Positions 51,032 to 60,674 of a stretch of DNA of 64,000 nucleotides are shown here, one piece after another. Every line of letters begins with the position of its first letter. The stretch's first letter is position 1. Made by a program: the position numbers and the translations under genes. Below the pieces are notes generated by a model, which did not search any database, was not told where the DNA came from, and saw only the letters and a list, made by a program, of their open reading frames with translations. This DNA comes from Chitinophagales bacterium. GTDB lineage: Bacteria > Bacteroidota > Bacteroidia > Chitinophagales > CAIODY01. Where the stretch lies: assembly GCA_947452995.1 (NCBI GenBank), contig CANGEV010000001.1, forward strand, positions 62,001 to 126,000, in the 5' to 3' direction.

Positions 51032-51049
51032 TGTTTTTATTTTATAAAA

Positions 51050-51081
51050 CAAATTTACACAAATTTCGAATACCCTATCAA
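51050..51081 (-). promoter_or_regulatory. Promoter of trxA
   Basis: On the minus strand, TTG at 51081-51079, 21-nt spacer, then TAAATTTG at 51057-51050. An inverted repeat TTGTTTT-N8-AAAACAA (51031-51052) overlaps the transcription start region. Confidence 0.6.
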
Positions 51082-51135
51082 CGAAAAACAAGACTCTTAC
51101 GCATTTTAACTAAACTTTTGTAATTTAGCGTTGCA

Positions 51136-51840
51136 ATGGTGAACATAGAGACGATATCGACAAGCTGTGACAACTGCTCTTCTAAAAGCAAATCTCTTTT
51201 TTGCGATATGCGTCAATTCACTATTGAGCAAATTAATAATGCTAAAGCACATCATCAATTTAAAAAAGGTGATTATATCTTTAAAGAAGGAGAAGTCCCT
51301 ACAGGACTTTATTGTATTAGTTCGGGTAAAATTAAATTGGTTAAAAAGGGTTCAAACGGAAAAGAACAAATTGTTCGTTTGAGTAAAAGTGGCGATACCC
51401 TCGGCTACCGTAGTTTAATTGCGCAAGACACCTATGCCGCCTCCGCTATAGCATTAGAACCCTGCGATGTTTGCTTCGTTCCAAAAGACGACTTCTTAAC
51501 TTTACTATGTAATAACCCGCAACTCAATCAGCAAGTATTGCGTTTATTGACCATGGATTTAGGAAGGGCGGAAAGACACTTAACGCATATCGCCCAGCAT
51601 AGTCTTCGCGAGAGAGTCGCAGATAGTTTATTAATGTTGCATGAATTATATGGCGAAGACGAAAATGGCTGCATTTCCGTTTCTATGTCACGTGAAGATT
51701 TAGCCAACTTTGTTGGAACAGCTACCGAGTCGGTAATACGTCTACTTTCCGAATTCAAACAGGAAGGTAATATTGAGCTGAATGGTAAAAAAATAAAGCT
51801 TTTAAACTTGGAAAAGCTTACACAAGTAGCTAGTAGATAA
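51136..51840 (+). CDS. Crp/Fnr-family transcription regulator with N- and mid-region cysteine pairs
   Basis: A 234-residue regulator: cNMP-binding-like beta barrel about 40-130 (FKKGDYIFKEGEVPTGLYCI, GDTLGYRSLI), dimer helix, and C-terminal winged helix-turn-helix (MSREDLANFVGTATESVIRLLSEFKQEG). Cysteines C11, C14 and C23 at the N-terminus and C110 and C113 before the helix could bind an Fe-S cluster as in FNR, but the spacing differs. The recognition helix TESVIR has Glu and Arg as in FNR and Ile in place of the FNR serine. The divergent neighbour is trxA, so it may sense redox state. No clear terminator follows. Confidence 0.82.
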   Translation: MVNIETISTSCDNCSSKSKSLFCDMRQFTIEQINNAKAHHQFKKGDYIFKEGEVPTGLYCISSGKIKLVKKGSNGKEQIVRLSKSGDTLGYRSLIAQDTYAASAIALEPCDVCFVPKDDFLTLLCNNPQLNQQVLRLLTMDLGRAERHLTHIAQHSLRERVADSLLMLHELYGEDENGCISVSMSREDLANFVGTATESVIRLLSEFKQEGNIELNGKKIKLLNLEKLTQVASR

Positions 51841-51842
51841 TA

Positions 51843-52787
51843 TTAATTATTCATACCCTGCAATATCGGCAGATAAAGGTTCTTGGTCTTTTCAATCTGA
51901 TCTTGAATCGTTAAAAAATTGCTTGTATTTTCATCGTTTAAAAAGGATTTAGTTTGTTGATACAAACCTGGCTTGAATTGTAAATCCAGTTCATTCTCTA
52001 ATTCCACACTTTCGACCTGAACTGAACCAATTTTTTGAATTTGCAATAGTTCTAATGGGCGAAAAATAAGACGATGTTTTGCTGTTGATAATTCGACACC
52101 CCATCGACCCGGCGCCTCCCAATCGGCTGAATATGCAAAGTTTGCGCCCGCAAAAGTTATTCCTGCTCCCGTAAATTTAGACGGCCCTTTATGCCAGTCT
52201 AAATAGCCATCGACGTAGCTAGAGAATTTGGCTGGTGAAGAATTGGCAAGATAAAAAGCCAAATCAATGACGTGAGATGAATTTGCAAGCAACCATGCCT
52301 CCTTTACCCCAGGAGCCTTAACTAAAGGACGAATTATATGCGACCATTCTGTAAATTCAAATTGAAAGGATCGAACGCCTCCATCTCCTTCAATAATCGA
52401 CTTCGCTTTTTGTACAGAGGCATAAAAACGGCGATTGTAAGCAATACAAATCTGTGCATTTGCTTTTGAACATGCCGAATCAAGAACAAGCATTTCATCT
52501 AGGTTTAATGCCCCAGGCTTTTCTAGCAATATTTTCTTTGCCCCTCTACTTAATAATTGAAAAGATACATCTGCTAAAGACTCAACCCCTACGGCTACGA
52601 TACAATAATCTTCAGCTGAAAATGATATGGGCAATTCTAAAGAAACAGCAAGTCCTGTGTTTTGTGTAAAACGATTGGCAGAGTCGGATCCACGACCAAT
52701 CACGGAGAAATTAACACCTAAAGCCAGAAGCACTTTCGCATAAGCCTCGGCCATCGGACCAGCACCGATTAAATAAACCATTTTCAT
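51843..52787 (-). CDS. Gfo/Idh/MocA-like oxidoreductase
   Basis: A 314-residue protein from 52787 (MKMVYLIGAGPMAEAYAKVL). N-terminal NAD-binding fold (GAGPMAEAY), LLEKPGALNLDEM corresponding to the EKP motif, YNRRFYAS, then HVIDLAFYL in the C-terminal domain. It is shorter and more divergent than the protein at 30329, and no sugar genes surround it. Substrate unknown. It is divergent from the LysM gene with 56 nt between starts. Confidence 0.72.
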   Translation of the reverse strand: MKMVYLIGAGPMAEAYAKVLLALGVNFSVIGRGSDSANRFTQNTGLAVSLELPISFSAEDYCIVAVGVESLADVSFQLLSRGAKKILLEKPGALNLDEMLVLDSACSKANAQICIAYNRRFYASVQKAKSIIEGDGGVRSFQFEFTEWSHIIRPLVKAPGVKEAWLLANSSHVIDLAFYLANSSPAKFSSYVDGYLDWHKGPSKFTGAGITFAGANFAYSADWEAPGRWGVELSTAKHRLIFRPLELLQIQKIGSVQVESVELENELDLQFKPGLYQQTKSFLNDENTSNFLTIQDQIEKTKNLYLPILQGMNN

Positions 52788-52823
52788 TCTTGCAAAGTAG
52801 CAAATTTTAGAATGATTTTTCAC

Positions 52824-52831
52824 TACATTTG
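52824..52831 (+). promoter_or_regulatory. -7 element of the LysM gene
   Basis: TACATTTG (TAnnTTTG), 12 nt before the ATG at 52844; no -33 TTG at the right place. Confidence 0.4.
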
Positions 52832-52843
52832 TATTATAATCCT

Positions 52844-53854
52844 ATGTATAAATTCATACTCCTTCTACTAAGTGTTACATTAGCTATTAAAGCAAATGGA
52901 GCTGTAAATGATTCGCTTATTCTGAAAAAAGAAAAAGGAGTTAATTTGTTTTATCATCAAGTAGAGCCTCGTCAAAACATATATCGCATTGCAAAGCATT
53001 ATAATGTGGCGCAAATTGATTTAAAAAATGCGAATAAACTTATAGCTGATACTTTATCAAAAGGGCAATTATTAAAAATTCCTATTACCAAAAGAAATTG
53101 GATTAATAAAATAGATCAATTAAGCGATTATAAAAACGGACAACTGGACAATTTCAAACCAGAAGAACTAGCCAAAGACAGTATTCAGCAATTGTACTAT
53201 ATAACCAAAGGAACATGGAAAATAATTGATTTAGCCGAATACCTTCAAATACCTGAAAGTGCCTTGCGCAAATGGAATCACATAAGTCAAAAAACCTTAA
53301 GTATCGAAGCAAATACTATTTTAAAAATTGGCTTTATTCTCATCAACAAACAGCCGATAACGCCTGCGCCTGCTCAAGTAAAAAGTAATAACCCTGCCCC
53401 ATTAGCCTCCATCCAGCCTACCCCTACCATCGAGCCAATAAAGCATGATAGCGTAATAATAAGCAAGGATAGTTCCAAAACAAGAACATTACAGCCAGAG
53501 ACGCAAAATACTAAAATCCAAAAGCTATATACAAGTATGTATAAGCCCAAAGATGCTATCGATGAAGATGAATTAAAGCAACACGGTCCAGCTTTGGGAT
53601 TTATTGCAGATAGTGCACATGTTAATACATTAAAATCTTATTATGCGTTAAGCAATACTATTCAAGTAGGTAGGGTTGTAAAAGTGATAAACCCTATGAA
53701 CCAACAACTGATTTTTGTTAAAATTCTCGGAAAAATTCCCGATCTTGCAGAAAATCAACATTGTATTATTAAAATATCTCCGGAAGCAGCTAATGAACTA
53801 GGTGCTATTGATGAACGCTTTCTGGTAGACCTCTTTTACTATCCTAAAAAATGA
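52844..53854 (+). CDS. Exported LysM-domain protein
   Basis: A 336-residue protein: signal peptide about 1-19 (MYKFILLLLSVTLAIKANG). Two LysM modules (HQVEPRQNIYRIAKHYNVA at about 36-80, YYITKGTWKIIDLAEYL at about 120-165), a Pro/Ser-rich linker, and a C-terminal domain with VGRVVKVINPMNQQLIFVKILGKIPD that resembles the RlpA-like/double-psi domain found in other Bacteroidota LysM proteins. It should bind peptidoglycan in the periplasm. No catalytic residues were recognised. The stop overlaps the next start (ATGA). Confidence 0.8.
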   Translation: MYKFILLLLSVTLAIKANGAVNDSLILKKEKGVNLFYHQVEPRQNIYRIAKHYNVAQIDLKNANKLIADTLSKGQLLKIPITKRNWINKIDQLSDYKNGQLDNFKPEELAKDSIQQLYYITKGTWKIIDLAEYLQIPESALRKWNHISQKTLSIEANTILKIGFILINKQPITPAPAQVKSNNPAPLASIQPTPTIEPIKHDSVIISKDSSKTRTLQPETQNTKIQKLYTSMYKPKDAIDEDELKQHGPALGFIADSAHVNTLKSYYALSNTIQVGRVVKVINPMNQQLIFVKILGKIPDLAENQHCIIKISPEAANELGAIDERFLVDLFYYPKK

Positions 53855-54573
53855 ACCTCCTTCTAGCTCCTCAGTATTTAATTCCATTTGGCTCAAGTGA
53901 ATGGTTTAAAGCCTCTGGTACAACTTTCTTATTGATTGCTATAATTGTGGGTGCAGGCTATATTTTGACACATTCCAAAAAACATACCTTAGGCCGTTTT
54001 ATTGGTTTTTTCTTGTTGGCTGTTGCAATTTCCGCACACCTCTATCTTGCATGGGTAAATCGTTGGACTTTTCAAGATTCATTGCCATTGCATTTATGCG
54101 GTATTTCAGGACTTCTGAGTGGATATATCTTATTAACTAGAAATCAAATACTATACGAATGCGTTTTATATTGGGGTTTAGCAGGTGCAACACATTCCTT
54201 ATTAACACCTGATATGCCTCAAGGCGGAGAAGGCTATATGTATTATGAATACTACTTACAACATGGGGGAATAATTCTTGCTGCCTTATATGCAACTATT
54301 GCAATGGGCATGCGCCCCAGAAAGAATTCTTGGTTGGTAGTGTTTGGTTTTTCACAAGTATTAATGCTTGTGGTAGGCATTACTAACTACCTTATCGGCA
54401 GCAATTATATGTTTTTATGTGAAAGGCCACTAGTCGACAACCCTTTGATTATCGGCCAATGGCCTTGGTACATTATTTCTTTTGAAGTGGCAGCTATAGT
54501 GCATTTCCTTTTAATTTACGCACCATTTTGGTGGATCAATAAAAAAGAAAAAACTACTACAGCTAAAGTTTAA
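53851..54573 (+). CDS. YwaF/TIGR02206-family integral membrane protein
   Basis: A 240-residue polytopic protein with about 6-7 membrane helices. It carries the family marks SLPLHLCGISG, YWGLAGATHSLLTPD and YLQHGGIILAALY. The function of the family is not known. It is translationally coupled (ATGA overlap) to the LysM protein, suggesting an envelope role. Its stop codon abuts the stop of the convergent cyclophilin with no space between. Confidence 0.8.
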   Translation: MNLLLAPQYLIPFGSSEWFKASGTTFLLIAIIVGAGYILTHSKKHTLGRFIGFFLLAVAISAHLYLAWVNRWTFQDSLPLHLCGISGLLSGYILLTRNQILYECVLYWGLAGATHSLLTPDMPQGGEGYMYYEYYLQHGGIILAALYATIAMGMRPRKNSWLVVFGFSQVLMLVVGITNYLIGSNYMFLCERPLVDNPLIIGQWPWYIISFEVAAIVHFLLIYAPFWWINKKEKTTTAKV

Positions 54574-55005
54574 TTATTCTGTCACTTCGATACTGTTAAT
54601 AGTATCTCCTTGACGAATAGTACCTATAATTTCTAAGCCTTCGACAACCTTACCGAAACAGGTATGATTACGATCAAGATGCTGGGTGTTTTGTCTGTTT
54701 AGGCAGATGAAAAATTGAGACCCGCCTGTATTACGACCTCTGTGTGCCATACTTAATACACCGAGATCATGATATTGATTTTCGCCTTCTAATTCACAAG
54801 GAATACTGTAACCAGGTCCTCCGGCACCAGTTCCATCCGGACAGCCTCCTTGTACTACGAAATCAGAAATAACTCTGTGAAAACTTAAGCCATTATAATA
54901 CCCTGACTTAGCCAATTTTACAAAGTTAGCAACTGTGCCAGGTGCGTCCTTTTCAAAAAATTCAATTTGTAAATCACCTTTAGAGGTGTGTATTGTAGCC
55001 TTCAT
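54574..55005 (-). CDS. Peptidyl-prolyl cis-trans isomerase, cyclophilin type
   Basis: A 143-residue cyclophilin: active-site Arg, Phe and Gln in FHRVISDFVVQGG, GGSQFFICL and HTCFGKVVEG. It has no signal peptide, so it is cytoplasmic. It lies 9 nt after folD and is likely in its transcript. Confidence 0.93.
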   Translation of the reverse strand: MKATIHTSKGDLQIEFFEKDAPGTVANFVKLAKSGYYNGLSFHRVISDFVVQGGCPDGTGAGGPGYSIPCELEGENQYHDLGVLSMAHRGRNTGGSQFFICLNRQNTQHLDRNHTCFGKVVEGLEIIGTIRQGDTINSIEVTE

Positions 55006-55014
55006 ACGTAAAAT

Positions 55015-55875
55015 TTATGATTGTTTTAATTTGTAACTTTTTAATGTGTTCTGTAGTAAGGAAGTTATTGTTAGTAACCCAACTCCTCCAGGAACAGGTG
55101 TAATAGCAGAACATTTTGCTGCGACATTTTCAAAATCGACATCGCCATAAATTTTACCATCAACTCTGTTAATACCTACATCTATTATTACAGCACCTTC
55201 CTTAACCATATCTGCAGTAACAAAATCCTTCTTACCGATGGCGGCAATAATGATATCTGAATCCAAACAAACTTCCTTAACATGATTACTTTTTGAATGC
55301 AACAAGGTAACTGTTGCATTTCCAGGCTCCGTATTTCTTGACATAAGGATGCTTATAGGAGTTCCCACGATTAAACTTCTTCCAATCACAGCAACTTTTT
55401 TACCTGTAGTGGAAATGGAATAGCGTCGAAAAATTTCCAAGATCCCAAAAGGTGTGGCTGGGATAAACGCATTTTGATTTCCTGCTACCATTAAACCTAA
55501 GTTAACAGGATGAAAACCATCCACATCTTTGTGCGGTGCAATTGCCTCAATAATTTTTGATTCATCGAGATGTTTAGGCAAAGGTAATTGAACAATATAT
55601 CCATCAACAGAATCATCCTGGTTTAAGGACCATATCAATTCAATAAGTTGAGCTTGAGTGGTGGAAGCATCTAATTCATATACACTAGAGCGTATTCCGA
55701 CAGCCTCCGCATGTTTAGCTTTCGACTTTACATAAGTCTGACTAGCCGGATCAGAACCTATAAGAACAGCCACCAAGTGAGGAGCTCGTTTGCCTTCAGA
55801 CAAAATAAGGTCCACCTCACTTTTTATTTCTGCTTTTATCTGTGCAGCTAAAAATTTACCATCTAAAATTTGCAT
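55015..55875 (-). CDS. folD: Methylenetetrahydrofolate dehydrogenase/cyclohydrolase FolD
   Basis: A 286-residue FolD: catalytic Lys in YVKSKAKHAEAVGI, VDGYIVQLPLP, GRSLIVGTP, and PVPGGVGLLTITSLLQNT. It interconverts methylene-, methenyl- and formyl-tetrahydrofolate. The ATG at 55875 lies 3 nt after a TATCTTTG element (55886-55879). Confidence 0.95.
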   Translation of the reverse strand: MQILDGKFLAAQIKAEIKSEVDLILSEGKRAPHLVAVLIGSDPASQTYVKSKAKHAEAVGIRSSVYELDASTTQAQLIELIWSLNQDDSVDGYIVQLPLPKHLDESKIIEAIAPHKDVDGFHPVNLGLMVAGNQNAFIPATPFGILEIFRRYSISTTGKKVAVIGRSLIVGTPISILMSRNTEPGNATVTLLHSKSNHVKEVCLDSDIIIAAIGKKDFVTADMVKEGAVIIDVGINRVDGKIYGDVDFENVAAKCSAITPVPGGVGLLTITSLLQNTLKSYKLKQS

Positions 55876-55878
55876 AAA

Positions 55879-55886
55879 CAAAGATA
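55879..55886 (-). promoter_or_regulatory. -7 element of folD, 3 nt from its ATG
   Basis: The minus strand reads TATCTTTG, then TTT, then ATG. Exact -7 match; no -33 TTG at 19-21 nt. Confidence 0.5.
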
Positions 55887-55908
55887 AGAAAGGACAGACG
55901 TATGAAGC

Positions 55909-56916
55909 TTACTTTTTTAAATTAAAGGACGCAAAAACGGCCATATGATCACTATAACCACCTAAATATTTCTTTCCTACATAAGTACGTAATGGAGCCC
56001 CCTTATATTTACCTTCTGGCTCCAATACATATGCAGGCTTAAAAATTGCTGCACTATTTGTAACATAAACGATCGGATTAGCTTCGCTTTGAAGAGATGG
56101 AGAATATAATATCTGATCAAAAAGATCCCATTGATTATTAAAATAAATAGAGCCTTCACCTTTTGCTTGAATCTCTGAAAAAGGATTTACAAAACCAACT
56201 TTTGAATTGTTCATTAAAAGCTGAGTCATAGATTTATCACTTGGTTCATCATTAAAATCACCCATGGCAATGACAGCTGCCGTAGGATATAAATTTTCTA
56301 AAGAGTCTGCAATTGATTTTAACTGCTGACCTACATAAATTCGCTTCATTTCACTTTCAGCTGTCCCTCCTCTTCTAGACGGAAAATGATTCACTATAAA
56401 AAATGCCTTAGCGTTATTATAATTCAACTTTACCTCCACTACTAAAATATCACGAGTACGTGTTATTGTGTCAAAAGGAAAACGAATACCATAAACCTTT
56501 GAAGAGATTACATTCATTGCCGACTTTTTATATAAGAAGCCTACATCAATTCCACGCTTATCCGGACTATTATAATGCACAACATTGTACTGCTCTTTTT
56601 TAATAGCTGGCTCCACAACCAATTGATCTAATACAAATCGATTTTCAATTTCAGAAAGTCCAATAACATCTGGATTAATGTCGTGCATGACTTGAGCAAG
56701 GTGCTGCTTCTTGACTACAAAACGACTAGAATTCCAGTTTGAATTTGCACTTGGCAAAAACTCTTCGTCGTCAATGGTTGGATCATTAATCGTATCGTAA
56801 TAATTTTCACAATTGTAAAAAGCTACCTTCAACAATTTAGACGATTTTTTAGTCGATGAAAAACTTAAGGTAAAAACACTTAAAAATGCGAACGTCAAAC
56901 AAATGATTCTAGACAT
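55909..56916 (-). CDS. Exported endonuclease/exonuclease/phosphatase-family protein
   Basis: A 335-residue protein with signal peptide (about 1-20). EEP fold: VAFYNCENYYDT (metal Asn), IGLSEIENR (Glu), VNHFPSR (His), GDFNDEP (Asp/Asn) and SDHMAVFA (catalytic Asp-His). All metal and catalytic residues of the DNase I-like superfamily are present. It should hydrolyse a phosphodiester outside the cytoplasm: nucleic acid or a phospholipid or sugar phosphate. A near-consensus -7 (TATCTTTA, 56939-56932) lies 15 nt upstream. Confidence 0.85.
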   Translation of the reverse strand: MSRIICLTFAFLSVFTLSFSSTKKSSKLLKVAFYNCENYYDTINDPTIDDEEFLPSANSNWNSSRFVVKKQHLAQVMHDINPDVIGLSEIENRFVLDQLVVEPAIKKEQYNVVHYNSPDKRGIDVGFLYKKSAMNVISSKVYGIRFPFDTITRTRDILVVEVKLNYNNAKAFFIVNHFPSRRGGTAESEMKRIYVGQQLKSIADSLENLYPTAAVIAMGDFNDEPSDKSMTQLLMNNSKVGFVNPFSEIQAKGEGSIYFNNQWDLFDQILYSPSLQSEANPIVYVTNSAAIFKPAYVLEPEGKYKGAPLRTYVGKKYLGGYSDHMAVFASFNLKK

Positions 56917-56998
56917 ATTTTATATTTCCTGTAAAGATAGAATTTCAAAAGTAAAATGCTAAATTGCTTTATAATTAATACGTTAATAAATAGGAAAT

Positions 56999-59900
56999 TT
57001 GAAGCATAGCCAACTTATATGGAAAAGCCTAAAATGGTGGTATTGGCCTTTAGCACTTTGTTGCTTTATTTTTCTCAATCGATTTCAAGCACCTAAATCG
57101 ATTTCAACAATAGGCCAAGATATTGAAAATGAAATCCAAGTACGTTTAGATACGATCGAGAACCAATTCCATTTAAATTCAAGTACTTTAACTTATAATA
57201 GCACTTTATTTTATGGCGCCTTATATAACAACGACAGTTTAATCGCATGGAATAACAACATTTTCATACCCAATATAGTAGAAGTAAAAGAAAACACGGT
57301 TTATAAGCAAGGTAATTCCTGGTTTTACACTTTCAAAAGAACATCAAAGGATCATACAAAGACACTGGTCGGCGCTATCCCAATCAAGGAAAAACCATTG
57401 ATAAATAATAGAAATTTAAGCACAAAATGGCTTTTGAAATACTTAAACAATAGTGGTATTGAAATTGCTGAAACGAGTAAAGTATCAACACATCCTGAAT
57501 CTACTATCCTTAAAATACACAACAAAGAAATAGGTCAATTATTCTTTGACATTAACGAAGATAAATCAACTCATGAAAGTGAAAGTAGTAGTACAAATTG
57601 GGCTATTATTTTATTAACGATTATATCTATTTTAATCTACGAAATCCCCCTATTTGCTTTATGTAAAAGGATAAAAATAATGTACGGAAATTGGATTGGT
57701 CTTATTGTATTTGTCTTACTTCAATTTCTAAGTACTTACCTTTTCTTTTTGTTTCAATTTCCAAAAACGTGGTTTACTAGCATCTTCTTCAATTCTACCA
57801 TATATGCGTCCTCAACCTGGCTACCTAACCTTGGTCACTATTTTGCTTTACTATTAAACATTAACTTCTTAATACTTTTTATTTTCTATCATCTCCGTCA
57901 TTGGATTCGCGCCCAGACGGCGTTATTTACCCCATATACGCTATTAATAATAGCCTTACAAATGTTATTCATATGGCTAGTACAAAGTGTTTTTACAGAT
58001 GCGAACTTTAACATTTTAAACCCTAACATAGCGTTGTGGGATAAAGTCTCATTGGCAACGCTCTGCCTATTATTATTTAGCGCGGTCATTATATTTATTA
58101 TACTACCTATTAGTTGTTTTCCTCGGGGAGCTTGGGATAAAAAAAGAAGAAAAAATCAGTTCGTTTACTTAGGGATTATCATTTTTTGCGTTCTGACAAT
58201 CCTCATTCAAAAGGATTTTTCTTATCAAAATCTTTTTATCCATTGTATACTTCAAAACATACTTTTGCTTGTTGCAAGCGAATTATACGGCAGATTAAAA
58301 AAAGATAAGCTTCAGATCTTTTACGTGCTTTACTTAAGTCTTTTTAGTGCTTATTTCTTTAGCATATTAAATTATCAAAAAAACATAAAAGAGACGAAAC
58401 ACCGTGAATACATTGCGCGACAATTAATAAAGGAGGCTGATCCAACATTTAAATTTTTAATTCCAGAAATCATCTCAAATATTGAATCAGATGCACTTCT
58501 CTCCGAACGATTCCATCATATCTTAGAACGAAAAGGAGAAAAGGCGAGTTTATTACCCTATTTAATTCAATCCTATTTCCAAGGTTATTTCAATAGATAT
58601 CAAATAAAATTCGCATTAAGCACCCCCGACTACAAAGGAATTTTAGGCACCTTAAAAACAAATGAATTAATTGCGCTTGACACATTGATAAAAAATGGTT
58701 TTCCATTACCTACCACTGACAAAGTCTATGAAGTCAGAAACAATCAGACATTTAATGGTTTTATAGCACGTATACCAATCATTGATAAGAACTACCAAGC
58801 AGATGTTCTATACATAACATTTACGCAACCAGTTCGATTAAATAGAAGGCTTTTTCCTGAATTACTTCAAAATGAAAAATGGACAGAAAGCCTTAATTCG
58901 ATGGACTTGTCCTACGGCATTTATGATAAAAAACTACTTACACAACAATACGGTAATTTAAGTTTCCCTATTACCTTCAACGACTCTATCCCTAAATCTA
59001 TTATTGATGCAGAAAATAAGAATGAAAATTTTAAAACACTATCCTATTTCCCTAATGGTACAGAAAATAAAGGAATAGTCCTAGCATCGCATATGGGGGA
59101 TCTCATGAATAGTTTATTTCTTTTCATAATATTCTATACCATGTGCATGCTAATCCTATTGTTACTGCTAAACCCAGTACCAATGACGCACAAATATTTC
59201 CCACTTAGTAGTCGTTCCTTAGGTAATCGTATCTTTTTCGCCAATAGTCTTCTCCTACTTACTTTATTAATTGCCATTGGAATTTTTGGTTATTACTATT
59301 TTAATAGGCAGGCGGAAATTAATGCCAAAGAGAATATTCTCGCAACATCAGACAACATTATTAAGGGACTTCAAAATTCATTGCTTACAGAAAAGTCTAC
59401 ACTTTCCAGCAATGAGTTGAATGATAAAATTCAAAAGCTATCCTCGCTATTTGAAACAGATATATGCCTATACAAAGCAGATGGAAAACTTATTTGTAGC
59501 TCACAGCCAAACATATATGAATTAGGTATCATAGCTCCTATTATTAATCCAGAAGCAAAACGTGAATTAGAAAGAAACCCAGGTGTAAACCGAATCATTG
59601 ACGAACAAATAGGCAGATTACACTTTTCAAGTTATTATGCAAGTCTAATGATACCTTCCTATAAAGAAGGAAAAAACGTAATTATTGGAATCCCGTACTA
59701 TAATAGACAAAGGGAAAAACAGGAGAATAACTCAGGAATTCTTTTCAAATTGATAGGAATCTTCGCACTATTTTTTGTCTTGACAACACTCTTTAACTAT
59801 TACCTAAGCAGTCGAATTAGTTCATCATTAAAAGTCTTAGGAAACCGCTTGAAAGGTATTAATTTGAACAATGCGAATACGCCAATAGAATGGAAAGAGA

Positions 59901-60661
59901 AAGATGAAGTTGGCTTATTAATAGAACAATATAATATAATGCTTGAACAATTGGCAGTATCCGCTAATGCTTTAGCAAAGTCAGAAAGAGAGACTGCCTG
60001 GAGAGAAATGGCACGCCAGGTTGCGCATGAAATCAAAAACCCACTAACGCCAATGAAATTGAGTATTCAATTTTTACAAAGGGCTATTTATGATCAGCGC
60101 GGTGATTTAGGAGAATTAACACAAAAGACTGCTCAGACACTTATAGAACAAATTGACAACCTTTCTTTAATAGCAAATCAATTTGGTCAGTTTGCCCAAA
60201 TCAGCTCGAATCAATTAGAAAGCATTGATATAATTGCAGTCATTCATAATTCTTGCAACCTCTATCGTAGAAATGAACAATGTGTGAACATACAAGAAAG
60301 ACATCAAAAGGAAAATGTTACGGTACTTGGCAACAAAACGCAATTACTCAGTGTATTTAACAATATCTTACTCAATGCAATTCAAGCTATTCCTGAAGAT
60401 AAAGAAGGATGGATTGATGTGGTTACAACAATTAGTAAAGGCAGTATAAATATAAAAATAATCGATAATGGATCTGGCATTGAAGCAGATAAATTAAGTA
60501 AAATATTTGAGCCTAATTTCACTACAAAAAGCTCTGGAACAGGCCTAGGACTCGCAATTGCAAAAACTATCATACAAGCATCCGGTGGTGATATATTTGC
60601 GACAAGCACAAAAAACAAAGGGAGTGAATTTGTCATTTCACTCCCTCTACCTATAATTTGA
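56999..60661 (+). CDS. Very large NtrY-like membrane sensor histidine kinase
   Basis: A 1,220-residue protein. The TTG at 56999, preceded by AGGAAA, is the best start; no early in-frame ATG exists. One N-terminal membrane helix (about 14-30), an external part, a cluster of about six to eight helices (about 200-465), a second external part (about 470-700), helices near 704-725 and 744-768, a third external sensor part, a last helix (about 916-937), HAMP, then the kinase: H1010 in AHEIKNPLTPMK, N-box NILLNAIQAI, DNGSGIE and GTGLGLAIAK. The HEIKNPLTP box is that of NtrY/NtrB kinases. No response regulator is adjacent, so it is an orphan kinase. The signal is unknown. Confidence 0.88.
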   Translation: MKHSQLIWKSLKWWYWPLALCCFIFLNRFQAPKSISTIGQDIENEIQVRLDTIENQFHLNSSTLTYNSTLFYGALYNNDSLIAWNNNIFIPNIVEVKENTVYKQGNSWFYTFKRTSKDHTKTLVGAIPIKEKPLINNRNLSTKWLLKYLNNSGIEIAETSKVSTHPESTILKIHNKEIGQLFFDINEDKSTHESESSSTNWAIILLTIISILIYEIPLFALCKRIKIMYGNWIGLIVFVLLQFLSTYLFFLFQFPKTWFTSIFFNSTIYASSTWLPNLGHYFALLLNINFLILFIFYHLRHWIRAQTALFTPYTLLIIALQMLFIWLVQSVFTDANFNILNPNIALWDKVSLATLCLLLFSAVIIFIILPISCFPRGAWDKKRRKNQFVYLGIIIFCVLTILIQKDFSYQNLFIHCILQNILLLVASELYGRLKKDKLQIFYVLYLSLFSAYFFSILNYQKNIKETKHREYIARQLIKEADPTFKFLIPEIISNIESDALLSERFHHILERKGEKASLLPYLIQSYFQGYFNRYQIKFALSTPDYKGILGTLKTNELIALDTLIKNGFPLPTTDKVYEVRNNQTFNGFIARIPIIDKNYQADVLYITFTQPVRLNRRLFPELLQNEKWTESLNSMDLSYGIYDKKLLTQQYGNLSFPITFNDSIPKSIIDAENKNENFKTLSYFPNGTENKGIVLASHMGDLMNSLFLFIIFYTMCMLILLLLLNPVPMTHKYFPLSSRSLGNRIFFANSLLLLTLLIAIGIFGYYYFNRQAEINAKENILATSDNIIKGLQNSLLTEKSTLSSNELNDKIQKLSSLFETDICLYKADGKLICSSQPNIYELGIIAPIINPEAKRELERNPGVNRIIDEQIGRLHFSSYYASLMIPSYKEGKNVIIGIPYYNRQREKQENNSGILFKLIGIFALFFVLTTLFNYYLSSRISSSLKVLGNRLKGINLNNANTPIEWKEKDEVGLLIEQYNIMLEQLAVSANALAKSERETAWREMARQVAHEIKNPLTPMKLSIQFLQRAIYDQRGDLGELTQKTAQTLIEQIDNLSLIANQFGQFAQISSNQLESIDIIAVIHNSCNLYRRNEQCVNIQERHQKENVTVLGNKTQLLSVFNNILLNAIQAIPEDKEGWIDVVTTISKGSINIKIIDNGSGIEADKLSKIFEPNFTTKSSGTGLGLAIAKTIIQASGGDIFATSTKNKGSEFVISLPLPII

Positions 60662-60674
60662 TTAGCTTAAAACA

